Shown here: positions 1 to 8,702 of the stretch, in pieces
Layout: the number at the start of each line of letters is the position of its first letter
Numbering within the stretch: the first letter of the stretch is position 1
Assembly (NCBI RefSeq): GCF_947488515.1
Contig: NZ_CANKZF010000001.1
Span: 1,488,001 to 1,552,000, forward strand
Source of the DNA: an uncultured Nocardioides sp.
Lineage (GTDB): Bacteria; Actinomycetota; Actinomycetes; Propionibacteriales; Nocardioidaceae
Length of the DNA: 64,000 nt
Direction of reading: 5' to 3'
Made by a program: the position numbers and the translations under genes
Notes under the pieces: model-generated
Told to the model about the DNA's origin: nothing
What the model saw: the letters and a program-made list of their open reading frames with translations, nothing else
Databases searched by the model: none

Positions 1-137
1 TAGTCCAAGGCAATCTTGTTAGGTGCGCTGATCCCCAGGCGGCACACGTAGCTAGACCGACGCTCATATCCGCAACTCGCGATCACGAGGTCGTGGGAGG
101 CGTCATTTGGCCCGATAGATACATCTCTCACGCGCAT
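1..137 (-). CDS. Unrecognised fourth gene of the island operon, 5' part only
   Basis: An open frame starts at an ATG whose A is the last base of the upstream ATPase stop codon (TGATG overlap) and stays open for 45 codons to the window edge. The start reads MRVRDVSIGPNDASHD, followed at residues 17-29 by LVIASCGYERRSS, a hydrophobic strand ending in a GYExRS-like motif. I do not recognise the family and assign no function. The same style of overlap links it to three upstream genes, so it is very probably translated with them and belongs to the same system. Only the N-terminus is visible. Confidence 0.7.
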   Translation of the reverse strand, partial: MRVRDVSIGPNDASHDLVIASCGYERRSSYVCRLGISAPNKIALD

Positions 138-1906
138 CAGAAATCAAACCCCAACTGCGATTCCTCAAATTTCTTCCAAACGGGCGGGACCGAATCGTTC
201 AGGATCCTGCTAAGGCGAACATCCTTGCCTCGACGAAGGGGAAACTCCCGTCCATCACGAACACCAAGAAGGTACGCGAGACGGAAGCGCTGATTGCGGA
301 AGTCGTTGAGGATGGCCGGGCTCCGTCGATCACGCACGTGAACTATGGCGCCTGCGTAGAGGCCCAAGATTAGGGCATCAAGCACATCAGGTGCCGTGTC
401 CTCATCAACGATGAAGCAATTCTTCGGATCAGGCGTAAAAGATCCCGTATTCTGGCGATTGAAGTAGACCGCTATTCGGTCCACAAGTTCCGAGACGGGC
501 ATCGAGGTGCTCATCCCGCGTCGTGGTACGACCCGCAGAAGAGCCTCGAACCGCGCAGCCAGTGCGCTGAGGGAATCGAACTGCGCGCCGCGTGGAATGA
601 ATTCGTAAGTTCCACGATTGTCATATGAGTCGAGCATTTGGGAGAACGCAGACTTGATCCAGCGCGGATTGCCTTCTAGCGCAGTCTCGACCGCGGTCGC
701 TCCGGTGAATGGCTCCAAGGACTTCTTTCGCGTTCGACGCACTGGGCGACCTTGCTTGTAGGTCAGAATCGCTTCGCGGAAGACAACCAGCGGGAAGACT
801 TTGCGAATGGTTGCCGACCGCTCGTTGTACGAGAGGCCCGAGAGGTTTTCAACGTCGATTCGACGATGGCGAAGCCACTTGGCGAACTCTCGATCTTGCG
901 ACTGGGCAGTACGCAGCTTGTTGGCAACGAATCGATCTCGACCGTCTTGAGTAGAAGGGAGGTCGTCGATCGAACTGCGCCCTAAGGCCCGGGATAGGGG
1001 AACGTACGCGAACCCGCGATCCTTCAGCGACTCGCGCCACAGTCCGTTGGTTAGGGCGTGTATGTCGCGCCGGCTTTGGTCCGACAGGTAGACCGTCTGG
1101 AAGTCGTGCCCAGGGATCGGCTGTCCCTCGACGCCGAAAGCGTGGCCGTACCTGTCGAATGGACTCATAGAGATCTTCAAGGTGAGAAGACTTGGATCGC
1201 CGCGGACAAACGACACGACCTCGTGGTGGATATGTGCAGGCGACAACTCCATCTCATCCAGCAGGAGGGCCCAACGCTGGCGCGGTTGATCCACAGCGCG
1301 GTTGAAGAGTCTAATTCCGATTGTGAGGAGCCGCATAGCCTCTGAGGCTCGGCCTTGGATGCGCGACGTTAGTGCTTGTGAATCGATGTCGGCCAAGGCA
1401 ACGTCGAGGGCGTCCAGTAGACCGGCAAGGCTTGACACGGGACGCTCGAGGGCCCAGACCTCGGAGCATCTGCGAGCAACGTGGACTTCGGCATCGTGCG
1501 ACAGATTGACGGGCAGATGGACGGGGTTCCCGAATGCGTCTGTTTCCGACGAGCGGTACTGCATTGTTTCGACGAATGCATATAGCAACTGCAGCGCGAA
1601 GGCCGCCGCTGCGTTTCGCTCTGACGTTTGACTGGCCCATAGTTCGTCCGTCGGAAGGAAGATCGCAGAGTAGTCGATGTTGGCACGGTACTGTTCCGCT
1701 TCCTTGCCCGACCACGCCATCAGACTCTCGCCTTGCAGCATGCGCAAGAGCGTGGTCTTTCCGCTTCCGCGAGGCCCCGTCAGATAGCAATGGTCGCCCC
1801 CAGCGATCGCTCGGAAAGCGCGCGGAGGCACGAAGGACTGCGCTACCTCGACGGCAGTCATCCGTTTCGCATTAAATGTTGCGAATGGCGATGCGTTGGA
1901 CACCAT
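137..1906 (-). CDS. P-loop AAA/ORC-CDC6-like ATPase of the island operon
   Basis: A 589-residue ATPase. A Walker A motif GPRGSGKTT lies at residues 44-52 and a Walker B-like WALLLDEME at 212-220. LKISMSP near 243-249 could act as a sensor strand, giving a STAND/ORC-CDC6-like N-terminal NTPase domain of about 300 residues. The C-terminal half is not recognised and may sense or bind a partner. The start ATG overlaps the phosphoesterase stop by one base (TGATG), and its own stop overlaps the next gene the same way, so the products should be made in balanced amounts. No transmembrane segment is visible. Base composition is clearly lower in G+C than the chromosome to the right, fitting horizontal transfer. 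Many defence modules pair such an ATPase with an effector; that role here is inference. Confidence 0.75.
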   Translation of the reverse strand: MVSNASPFATFNAKRMTAVEVAQSFVPPRAFRAIAGGDHCYLTGPRGSGKTTLLRMLQGESLMAWSGKEAEQYRANIDYSAIFLPTDELWASQTSERNAAAAFALQLLYAFVETMQYRSSETDAFGNPVHLPVNLSHDAEVHVARRCSEVWALERPVSSLAGLLDALDVALADIDSQALTSRIQGRASEAMRLLTIGIRLFNRAVDQPRQRWALLLDEMELSPAHIHHEVVSFVRGDPSLLTLKISMSPFDRYGHAFGVEGQPIPGHDFQTVYLSDQSRRDIHALTNGLWRESLKDRGFAYVPLSRALGRSSIDDLPSTQDGRDRFVANKLRTAQSQDREFAKWLRHRRIDVENLSGLSYNERSATIRKVFPLVVFREAILTYKQGRPVRRTRKKSLEPFTGATAVETALEGNPRWIKSAFSQMLDSYDNRGTYEFIPRGAQFDSLSALAARFEALLRVVPRRGMSTSMPVSELVDRIAVYFNRQNTGSFTPDPKNCFIVDEDTAPDVLDALILGLYAGAIVHVRDRRSPAILNDFRNQRFRLAYLLGVRDGREFPLRRGKDVRLSRILNDSVPPVWKKFEESQLGFDF

Positions 1907-3147
1907 CAGGCCACGTCCTTCCGAACGACTTCAAGCAACTGATCCAAGCGATCGCGCGTGAAGATGAAACCACGTTCCTCGAGTAGATCCTCGAGATACG
2001 CGAAGTCCTTCGGCAACTGGAATGGGAACTGAGGGACCGAGGCAACGAGTGAGTTGAGCGAGAGAACGTCCAGATCACCAGCGTCCATGACCGCGCAAAT
2101 TTGATCGGCCAGAGTGCGAAAGTCATCCGCACACCCGAATCCACCAACTCCGGGTAGTCCCGATCCGCGCCTCTCGCTCTCAAGCCATCCATTGCCGTAT
2201 CCCCATGTGTAACTACGAACCGAGCCGCGCAGACTGGCTGCGCCAGGAAGGGTCTCATCAGTAGCTTCAAGCACATGAAACTGATTTCGCGTTACCGTGT
2301 CGATGGGATCCCACAATTTCGCGCCCACGCTTGCAGCGCACAGAATCAAGGGCCCGTTGCTTGTTGCAGCGATGGCATGAGCCAACTGGGGAATGTGCTT
2401 GTGGCCGTGCACGACAAGCCACCTGCCCGCCCGAGGGTGGCGACTAAGTAGGTCAATGAGGTCGCTGCCGCGTCGCATTGGGCCGTAGCCGTCCTGCATG
2501 TAGCTACTGAGTTGATGCTCTTGCGGGTGGTGATGCAGTAGTGCGACGTTCAAACGATGGTCCGCTACTGCGAGCATGGAGTCGATCTCTGACTCCATCG
2601 ACTCCGGGAAACCCCCTCGGTCAATGAATTGCTTGTAGTTGTTCCAGTCTTCACTGCCGTCGTAGGGCGTGACTCCGCTCGGAAACGGCGGGAAGTCCGT
2701 CATGCTGTCCAGGATCAGAAATCGGTGCTCGGCCGTTTCATGGATCGTCCAACCGTGATCCCAGAAATGGTCATCCAAGGCCGTGTCTCCACTGGGGAAT
2801 GACGGAAGGAGGACACGTGCGAATCCGCGGGGGTCCGCGACAGCCGAGTGCGTCACTATGTCATGATTTCCGGGAGCCGCAAGGAGGCGGGCGCCGATCA
2901 AGTCGGCGATTTCGTGCAACTTCCGCCAGGCGTAGGCGAGCCCGACGGCGTCGGCTTGGTTCGCGATATCCCCTGGCGCTAGAAGATAGTCCGCTCTGAA
3001 GTCGTTGTCTGAGGCCCAGTGGAATAGGTCACTCAGAGGTTGTCGGTTGCGTAGTGCCACGGGGGGCTCTGTATTGACTCGAGTCCACTGCGTGTCAGTC
3101 TCATCGGCGTGGATGTCTGACACGATGAGCGCCGAAAGGGTTGTCAC
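1906..3147 (-). CDS. Calcineurin-like metallophosphoesterase of the island operon
   Basis: A 413-residue metallophosphoesterase with all the metal-binding motifs of the family: SDIH at 10-13, PGD at 58-60, GNHD at 93-96, HHHPQEH at 205-211 and GHKH at 248-251. Such enzymes hydrolyse phosphodiesters, including nucleic acids and cyclic nucleotides; the substrate here is unknown. The start chosen is the GTG overlapping the methyltransferase stop (GTGA). It puts the first strand (LSALIVSDIHAD) right at the N-terminus as expected, whereas the longer frame upstream is Arg-rich and lies inside the methyltransferase gene. The roughly 120 residues after GHKH are not recognised and may mediate partner contact. 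In this operon it is the likeliest nuclease or effector. Confidence 0.85.
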   Translation of the reverse strand: MTTLSALIVSDIHADETDTQWTRVNTEPPVALRNRQPLSDLFHWASDNDFRADYLLAPGDIANQADAVGLAYAWRKLHEIADLIGARLLAAPGNHDIVTHSAVADPRGFARVLLPSFPSGDTALDDHFWDHGWTIHETAEHRFLILDSMTDFPPFPSGVTPYDGSEDWNNYKQFIDRGGFPESMESEIDSMLAVADHRLNVALLHHHPQEHQLSSYMQDGYGPMRRGSDLIDLLSRHPRAGRWLVVHGHKHIPQLAHAIAATSNGPLILCAASVGAKLWDPIDTVTRNQFHVLEATDETLPGAASLRGSVRSYTWGYGNGWLESERRGSGLPGVGGFGCADDFRTLADQICAVMDAGDLDVLSLNSLVASVPQFPFQLPKDFAYLEDLLEERGFIFTRDRLDQLLEVVRKDVA

Positions 3148-3989
3148 CGGACCATCTGCCCCTTCAGGGCGTTGCTCACGATGAGAAGCTCGTCGCTCGT
3201 TCCGCGACGCCCCGACCGTGCTGCCATGCTTGAGTAGCGGGATACTTGAATTAGCCGAAAGTGCTCGTCGTTGAAGAGTTCCCGCACTGAAGGGTGGTCG
3301 GCGTTGCTCACGATTACCGCCGCGCCTCTCGTGCTGATTCGTCTGCACACATCCGCCAAGCGTCGCTGATCCTCCCAGCTGAAAAGCTTGGCGTTGTAGT
3401 CAACGAAGCCGTTCTGCCTGTGACCGGCAACGTACGGAGGGTCAAGGTATGCAACGTCGCCCGCGCCACATGTTTCAAGCGTCTCTTCGAAGTCCTGGGC
3501 CCGGATCGTGACGCCGGGGGCCGCGAGCTTTGCGCTTGCTTCCGCCAGAGACACTCGATCTAGGACTCTACTGGTCTTGGGCCGCCCGAATGGCACGTTG
3601 AATCGACCCAACTGGTTCTCACGATACAAACCGTTATAGCACGTCTTATTGAGATAGATGAACTGCGCCGCTTGGCTAACTTCGTCTTCGAACTCTGTGG
3701 CTCGGATCTTGTAGTATGTCTCGGAATCTACGCTCCATGATTCCGCCATATCTGCAACTGCATCAGCGTCCCGCCGAACCTGGAGATAGCAGTTGATCAA
3801 AGGGGAAATCGTGTCCGAGAGCCGCGCTGGCCGGCCACTGGTGCACGAGAAGAAAACGGCACCAGAACCCAGGAATGGTTCGTAGTAGGTTCCATACTCT
3901 GTTGGAACTAACTCAAGTATGCGGTCGATCAGCCACCGTTTCGAGCCAGCCCATCGCAAGAACGGGCTCGTCCGAATGCCGACGTCCAA
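3144..3989 (-). CDS. Dam-family DNA adenine N6-methyltransferase
   Basis: A 281-residue class D12 (alpha-type) adenine methyltransferase. RWAGSK at 12-17 and the SAM-binding motif EPFLGSGAVF at 37-46 are followed by YLNKTCYNGLYR at 112-123, matching the conserved NxxxNGLxR region of Dam/DpnII enzymes, and the catalytic DPPY at 183-186. Length is typical for the family. The start is a TTG with GAGGA seven bases upstream; an upstream ATG in frame is absent. It is the promoter-proximal gene of the four-gene operon and could mark host DNA so that the downstream phosphoesterase/ATPase spares it, or it could be an orphan marker. No separate restriction endonuclease is visible in the window. Target sequence cannot be read from the protein. 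Confidence 0.9.
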   Translation of the reverse strand: MDVGIRTSPFLRWAGSKRWLIDRILELVPTEYGTYYEPFLGSGAVFFSCTSGRPARLSDTISPLINCYLQVRRDADAVADMAESWSVDSETYYKIRATEFEDEVSQAAQFIYLNKTCYNGLYRENQLGRFNVPFGRPKTSRVLDRVSLAEASAKLAAPGVTIRAQDFEETLETCGAGDVAYLDPPYVAGHRQNGFVDYNAKLFSWEDQRRLADVCRRISTRGAAVIVSNADHPSVRELFNDEHFRLIQVSRYSSMAARSGRRGTSDELLIVSNALKGQMVR

Positions 3990-4045
3990 CGTAGTTCCTC
4001 AGGTGAGTTGGGGAGTGCTCTGCGACGGCAGGCCCTTGCTGCATC

Positions 4046-4282
4046 CTAGACAGCGGATGACACGCGGCGTTGTTCCTCGCACCGTATGTCCCGCTGGACT
4101 TCTCGGTGCAGCGGGAGGTTGCTCGCCCGGATGCCCGCCAGTTCGGTGGTGGACCACAGCCCCTGGTTAGAACGCTCGGCGATGTGCTGAGCCAGGACGG
4201 CTCGCAAACCGTCGATCAAACTCGCTGCTCGGCCTAGAAGACCGCCGCTTGGCGACCGTTCGTCTACCCACGCTGAGCGCAA
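4046..4282 (-). CDS. Possible small ORF or gene remnant, function unknown
   Basis: A 78-codon leftward frame whose middle section (RAASLIDGLRAVLAQHIAER) looks like a plausible amphipathic helix. No family, signal or motif is recognised and no clear ribosome-binding site precedes the start. It points the same way as the methyltransferase operon and ends about 55 bp before it, so it could be a small regulator or a remnant of a replication or transfer gene. Chance openness is quite possible in this short stretch, and confidence is low. Confidence 0.2.
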   Translation of the reverse strand: MRSAWVDERSPSGGLLGRAASLIDGLRAVLAQHIAERSNQGLWSTTELAGIRASNLPLHREVQRDIRCEEQRRVSSAV

Positions 4283-4296
4283 CCAAGCGCGTCATA

Positions 4297-4340
4297 GTGG
4301 GCGAACTGGGGCGCCCACAGTGGGCGCTGAACAGCGCCCA
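4297..4340. repeat. Two adjacent inverted repeats built from one 7-bp arm
   Basis: GTGGGCG at 4297-4303 pairs with CGCCCAC at 4312-4318. GTGGGCGC at 4320-4327 pairs with GCGCCCA at 4334-4340. Because the arms are the same sequence, the middle arms can also pair with each other (GCGCCCAC-a-GTGGGCGC). The block lies 190 bp upstream of the excisionase-like gene. It could be a protein-binding array (operator, or integrase arm/excisionase sites) or a switchable hairpin. Confidence 0.6.
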
Positions 4341-4530
4341 AGAACCGCCACCGGCTGGGTGGTCCACGGCGAGAGCCCTGCGCCTCCATGGTGCGACCTG
4401 CATCCTCAGATGCGGAAGCAACGCAGGAATTCCACAGGCAGCATTGATCGCTCGGCGAGGCGTCGCGTTCTTAGGTGACCATCAAAGCGCGGGCGGCGCG
4501 TTGCCGCTCCGAGTGGTCGGAGGTGACCAG

Positions 4531-4710
4531 ATGGAAACGATGGAGGAGATCCTCACCAGCAGGGAGGTGGCCCGGTGGATCCGGGTCTCGGAGTCGACGC
4601 TGTGCCGGTGGCGGAAGCGTGGAATGGGTCCGCAGGCGACTTGGATGACACCGACCTGCCCTCGATACCGACGAGCCGACGTCGAGCAGTGGCTCGCGCG
4701 GGCGTCGTAA
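4531..4710 (+). CDS. Small excisionase-like helix-turn-helix protein
   Basis: A 59-residue MerR/AlpA-type winged-helix protein: ILTSREVARWIRVSESTLCR forms the helix-turn-helix, followed by RWRKRGMGPQ and a C-terminal RADVEQWLARAS helix. The start is the ATG with GGAGG seven bases upstream; the longer upstream frame has no matching protein. Proteins of this size lying directly before a tyrosine integrase are usually recombination directionality factors or regulators of the integrase. The integrase GTG follows 25 bp downstream, so the two probably form one operon. Confidence 0.8.
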   Translation: METMEEILTSREVARWIRVSESTLCRWRKRGMGPQATWMTPTCPRYRRADVEQWLARAS

Positions 4711-4735
4711 CGCCAATACGAGATGGGAGAGCGAC

Positions 4736-5834
4736 GTGATCGAGAAGACGCCCAGCGGCCGGTTCCGGGCACGGCTGAAGAGCGGGCGTCAGTTCGTCGC
4801 CAGCCGCACCTTCGACACCAAGCGGGAGGCGAGCGACTGGCTCGCGCGCGAACGGGCGGCCCTTGCCGGTGGCGTGGATCCCCGCGCGGGACGTCGACCT
4901 GTGCGGGCGTTCTTGGAGGAGTGGCTGGCCATCCGTGAGTTCACGGTGGCGGCCAAGACGTATCGCACAGACCGGGCGCTGCAGCGATTGGTGCCCACGA
5001 GCATGCAGGGCGATGCAGGTGGCGGCCGTCTCCGAGCGTGAGGTGGCCCGGTCGTTCGAGACGCTGATCCAGCAGGGCCTCAGTGAACGATCGGTGGTGC
5101 GGTACCGCGCAAGCCTGTCCAGTTTCTTCGCATGGTGCGTGCGGGAGAAGATCGTCGTGCGGAACCCGGTGACTGGGGCGAAGGTCCCCCGGTCCCCGGA
5201 GGAGCCGACCGAGATGCGGCCGTGGACCGAGGCGGAGCTCGAGGCCGCCTATGAGCGGTGGCACGAGCACGACCCGCACCTGGCCGACGTGCTGCTGGTG
5301 CTCGGCTGGACCGGGATGCGGTGGGGCGAGGCACGGGCAGTGCTGGTCGAGGACGTGGTTGAGGTGCCGACGGCCGGCCTGCTCGTCCGACGCTCGCAGA
5401 CCGAGGGTGGGGAGGTCAAGGCGACCAAGGGCCGGCGGGGTCGCCGGGTGCCGGTGGCTGACCGGGTCTTGCCGATCATCCGGCGGCTCATCGTCTCCAA
5501 GGAGCCGACCGACCTGCTGCTGACCACCTCGGGTGGTGCCCGGCTGCACCGCACGGCGGTGCTGCGGACGGTGAAGTGGGACCAGACGGGCGGGGGCCGG
5601 CGGATCCACGACCTGCGGCACACCGCGGCGTGCCTATGGCTGGCGCGGGGCGTGGACCCGGGCACGGTGCAGGCGTGGATGGGACACGAGTCGATCGCCA
5701 CCACCAACCGATACCTGCACTTCCTGGGCACCTCGGCCGACCAGGCGGGGTTGGAGCGTCTCAACGACCCGAGCCGGGGCCCCCGCCGTGGACCCGAGCG
5801 GGCAACGGAGAGGCCGGGGGTACGCGGGGGGTAA
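4736..5834 (+). pseudogene. Tyrosine-recombinase integrase, broken by a one-base frameshift
   Basis: The N-terminal part (GTG at 4736, GGGAGA just upstream) encodes an arm-binding domain, MIEKTPSGRFRARL, and the start of the core-binding domain. After PTSMQ the frame runs to a stop at 5041. The rest continues in the next frame: MQVAAVSEREVARSFETL, then the catalytic domain with GWTGMRWGEAR (Arg), HDLRH (His-x-x-Arg), GHESIATTNRY (His and nucleophile Tyr). Removing one G from the GGG run at 5008-5010 restores a continuous protein, so a one-base insertion is the simplest cause. All catalytic residues survive, so the lesion is recent or a sequencing error. The gene lies between the excisionase-like gene and the tRNA attachment site. 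Confidence 0.85.
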
Positions 5835-5900
5835 GCCGACGGGGCTGTCCCGGCGAACGTCACCGGTGTCAGTCCCGCGATGTGTTGGGCAGGACATACG

Positions 5901-5933
5901 AGAACCCGCAGGTCAGGGCGACCTGCGGGTTCT
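5901..5933. terminator. Strong intrinsic terminator hairpin between integrase and tRNA-Ala
   Basis: A perfect 14-bp stem (AGAACCCGCAGGTC at 5901-5914 with its complement at 5920-5933) closes a 5-nt loop and is followed by TTTG on the plus strand. It lies 10 bp beyond the 3' end of the leftward tRNA-Ala gene and downstream of the rightward integrase, so it can serve both. Confidence 0.8.
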
Positions 5934-5942
5934 TTGTCGTGC

Positions 5943-6018
<76 letters not shown>

Positions 6019-6098
6019 ATGCGCCCGGAGGCGCGACGCCAAGATACACGAGCCGTCCGACGCCGACCCAATCGCCCTGGCGTCCGACGGAGCCGGGC

Positions 6099-7055
6099 TC
6101 AGGCGCCGCTGGCGCGGCGGGTCTCGCCGGCCTCGCGCGCAGCCTTGGCGGACTGCTCGGCCGAGCGGGCGAGGGCCGAGTCGCCGTCGTTGTGGCCGCT
6201 CGACCAGACGCCGGTGGAGTCGAGGTCGATCGTGGAGACCGTACGCCGCTGGGCGGCCGGCTTGCTGACGTAGGTCGGCAGCGTGGTGGGCACCATGTCC
6301 CAGCCGCCGACGACCTGGACCTCGCCGGTGACCACGGCCGGGGCGTCGGCCGCGGGCGAGGCCGCCGGGGGCTCGGCCGGGGCGTCGGGCACGCGGGGCT
6401 GGGGCGGGGTCACGGTGATCTCGCCGGTCAGGTCGGACTCGTCGAGCTCCTCCTCGACGACCGGCGGCATGCCGATCTCGATCGCGGAGCGGAGGGCGCG
6501 CTGGCGACGCTCGGCGCGCACCGACACCCGGCAGGCGACCAGCCAGGCGATCAGGACGGCCACCGGCACGGCGACACACGGCCAGGCGACGACCTTCGCG
6601 ACGGCGAGGCCGACCACGACGGCGTTGGCGAGGAGGACGAGGGAGAGGACGTTGCGGCGGCGCTTCGCGGCCCGGCGGGCGGACGCCCGCTCGGCGACCG
6701 GCGACAGGGCACGCGACGGCTGGCTCGACGCCTGACGGGTCAGCGCAGGGCCCGTGGTGACGGTGGCGGTGACCTCGCGGGTCACCTCGGTGGTGACCGA
6801 CGCGGCGACGACCTCGGGCTCGGCGTGGGCCTTGGTCTCGACCGGCGGGCGCAGCGCGGCGCGGATCGGCGAGACGACCAGGCGCGCGTTGCGGCGGTCG
6901 ACGGGCTCGCGTCGGGCGAGGACGCGCATCGTGTGGGAGAACTTCTCGACGGATCGGCTGCGGACGACCTCGTCGTGGTGCTTGAGGGCCTTGGGGATCA
7001 GGTAGACGGCCCACGCCACGGCAAGGGCGACGAAGATGAGAGCGCTCAGGTCCAC
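6099..7055 (-). CDS. sepX: Divisome membrane protein SepX / gephyrin-like-protein receptor GlpR
   Basis: A 318-residue membrane protein: an N-terminal transmembrane helix (about residues 4-21) followed by the conserved juxtamembrane stretch PKALKHHDEVVRSRSVEKFS, a long basic and disordered region, two transmembrane helices (about 135-155 and 157-177), and a C-terminal cytoplasmic tail ending in the WSSGHNDGDSALARSAEQ region. This layout matches the actinobacterial SepX/GlpR family, which works in cell division and polar growth. In Corynebacterium GlpR binds Glp, a MoeA-like gephyrin homologue; the moeA-like gene lies 1.6 kb upstream on the same strand, supporting the assignment. Start is GTG. 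It closes a leftward gene series that begins with the uridylyltransferase at 11339. Confidence 0.8.
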   Translation of the reverse strand: MDLSALIFVALAVAWAVYLIPKALKHHDEVVRSRSVEKFSHTMRVLARREPVDRRNARLVVSPIRAALRPPVETKAHAEPEVVAASVTTEVTREVTATVTTGPALTRQASSQPSRALSPVAERASARRAAKRRRNVLSLVLLANAVVVGLAVAKVVAWPCVAVPVAVLIAWLVACRVSVRAERRQRALRSAIEIGMPPVVEEELDESDLTGEITVTPPQPRVPDAPAEPPAASPAADAPAVVTGEVQVVGGWDMVPTTLPTYVSKPAAQRRTVSTIDLDSTGVWSSGHNDGDSALARSAEQSAKAAREAGETRRASGA

Positions 7056-7115
7056 GTCCGAAGCGTAGGAGCGGGGAGCGTGACCGAGGCGGATGTCAAG
7101 TGGTGTGTCGCAGAA

Positions 7116-7679
7116 CTACTGGTGTGACTGGTGTGTCTCGAGCCGCGCGACCACACCCTCAGGGGCCTCCTCGGCGGTGACCGCGAAGATCCGGTGGTCG
7201 CGCCACGCCCCGTCGATGTGCAGGAAGCGTGGGGCGTAGCCCACCTGCTCGAGACCGAGCTTCTCCACCACCCGCAGGGAGTTCGTGTTCTCGGGCCGCA
7301 CGCAGATCTCGACGCGGTGCAGCCCGACGGGGCCGAGGCAGTGGTCGATCACCAGGCCCACCGCGCGGGGCGCGACCCCGCGCCCGGCGACCTCGGCGGC
7401 GACCCAGTAGCCGATCGAGCCCCACTGCGCCGAGCCGCGCGCGACGTTGCTCACCGTGACCTGGCCGGCGAAGCGGCCCCCGACCTCGATGACGAAGGGC
7501 AGGCACTGCCCCAGCTTGGCCTGGTGGAGCAGGGAGCGGGTGACCACCTTGTACGACGACGGGCGCGGCGCGGCACCCGGCGGCACGGTGGCGTCCCACG
7601 GCCGCAGCCAGTCGTGGTTGCGGGCGCGCACGGCCTGCCACTCGTCGGCGTCGGACCTGCGCAGCGCGCGGACGACCAC
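7116..7679 (-). CDS. GNAT acetyltransferase, RimJ/RimL type
   Basis: A 187-residue acetyltransferase of the ribosomal-protein N-acetyltransferase group: the N-terminal VVRALRRSDADEWQAVRARN, the GSIGYWVAAEVAGRGVAPRA acetyl-CoA loop, and HRVEICVRPENTNSLRVVEKLGL are all characteristic. It probably acetylates the N-terminus of a protein, but the substrate is unknown. A rimJ-like gene lies between moeA and the sepX homologue in mycobacteria too, so the position is conserved. The GTG start follows moaB by 53 bp; no usable start codon lies upstream before the moaB stop, though the family often has a few more N-terminal residues. Confidence 0.85.
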   Translation of the reverse strand: MVVRALRRSDADEWQAVRARNHDWLRPWDATVPPGAAPRPSSYKVVTRSLLHQAKLGQCLPFVIEVGGRFAGQVTVSNVARGSAQWGSIGYWVAAEVAGRGVAPRAVGLVIDHCLGPVGLHRVEICVRPENTNSLRVVEKLGLEQVGYAPRFLHIDGAWRDHRIFAVTAEEAPEGVVARLETHQSHQ

Positions 7680-7732
7680 GCCCTGCGACTCCAGCCGGGC
7701 GGGCCACCCGGGGGCAGTCCCGGACAGGCCGT

Positions 7733-8218
7733 TCAGTGGTCGCTCCCGACGACCTGCTCGACGGCGTGGCGGACGACGGGCTCGAGGACGCCGAGCCCGT
7801 CCTTCACCCCACCGCGCGAGCCGGGGAGGTTGACGACCAGGCAGTCGCCGGCGATCCCGGCGAGACCGCGCGAGAGCATCGCCGTCGGCACGCCCTTGGC
7901 CACCCCGGCCGCGCGGATCGCCTCGGCGATGCCGGGCACCTCACGGTCGAGCAGCGGTGCGGTCGCCTCCGGGGTGCGGTCGGTGGGCGTGAGCCCGGTG
8001 CCACCGGTGGTGAGGACCAGCCGGGCGCCGGCGGCGACGGCCGCGGCGATCGCCTCGCGCACCGGGTCGCCGTCTGGGACGACCGCCGGGTCGGCGCACT
8101 CGAAGCCCTGCTCGCGCAGCCAGCCGGCGATCAGCGGCCCGGTCTCGTCGGCGTACGTCCCGGCCGCGGCGCGGTTGGACGCGACGACCACCGCCGCCTG
8201 GAGGCTCATCGCTGCCAC
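7733..8218 (-). CDS. moaB: MoaB/Mog-type molybdopterin adenylyltransferase
   Basis: A 161-residue protein of the MoaB/MogA fold, which adenylylates molybdopterin before molybdenum insertion. The signature TTGGTGLTPTDRTPEAT is intact, as are NLPGSRGGVKD and the N-terminal strand AAVVVASNRAAAGTY. Length is normal. The GTG at 8218 lies 4 bp after the moaC stop; an in-frame ATG at 8209 is an alternative. It is cotranscribed with moaC and moeA for molybdenum-cofactor synthesis. Confidence 0.9.
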   Translation of the reverse strand: MAAMSLQAAVVVASNRAAAGTYADETGPLIAGWLREQGFECADPAVVPDGDPVREAIAAAVAAGARLVLTTGGTGLTPTDRTPEATAPLLDREVPGIAEAIRAAGVAKGVPTAMLSRGLAGIAGDCLVVNLPGSRGGVKDGLGVLEPVVRHAVEQVVGSDH

Positions 8219-8222
8219 GGTG

Positions 8223-8701
<479 letters not shown>

Positions 8702-8702
<1 letters not shown>

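Larger units (their letters stand above)
3990..4530. other. Island segment without a confident gene
   Basis: About 540 bp between the methyltransferase start and the excisionase-like gene. It should hold the leftward promoter of the operon, although no convincing -35/-10 pair stands out. It contains one weak leftward frame and a cluster of inverted repeats, listed separately. The longer rightward frame from 4249 has no recognisable protein before the HTH part begins at 4531. The segment may be a decayed gene remnant. Confidence 0.5.

Noticed and set aside
4249..4530. N-terminal extension of the excisionase-like gene
   Set aside because: The extension has no recognisable sequence and would cover the hairpin block; GGAGG precedes the internal ATG.
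5008..5010. Programmed frameshift in the integrase
   Set aside because: There is no slippery heptamer or stimulatory hairpin; a one-base insertion is simpler.
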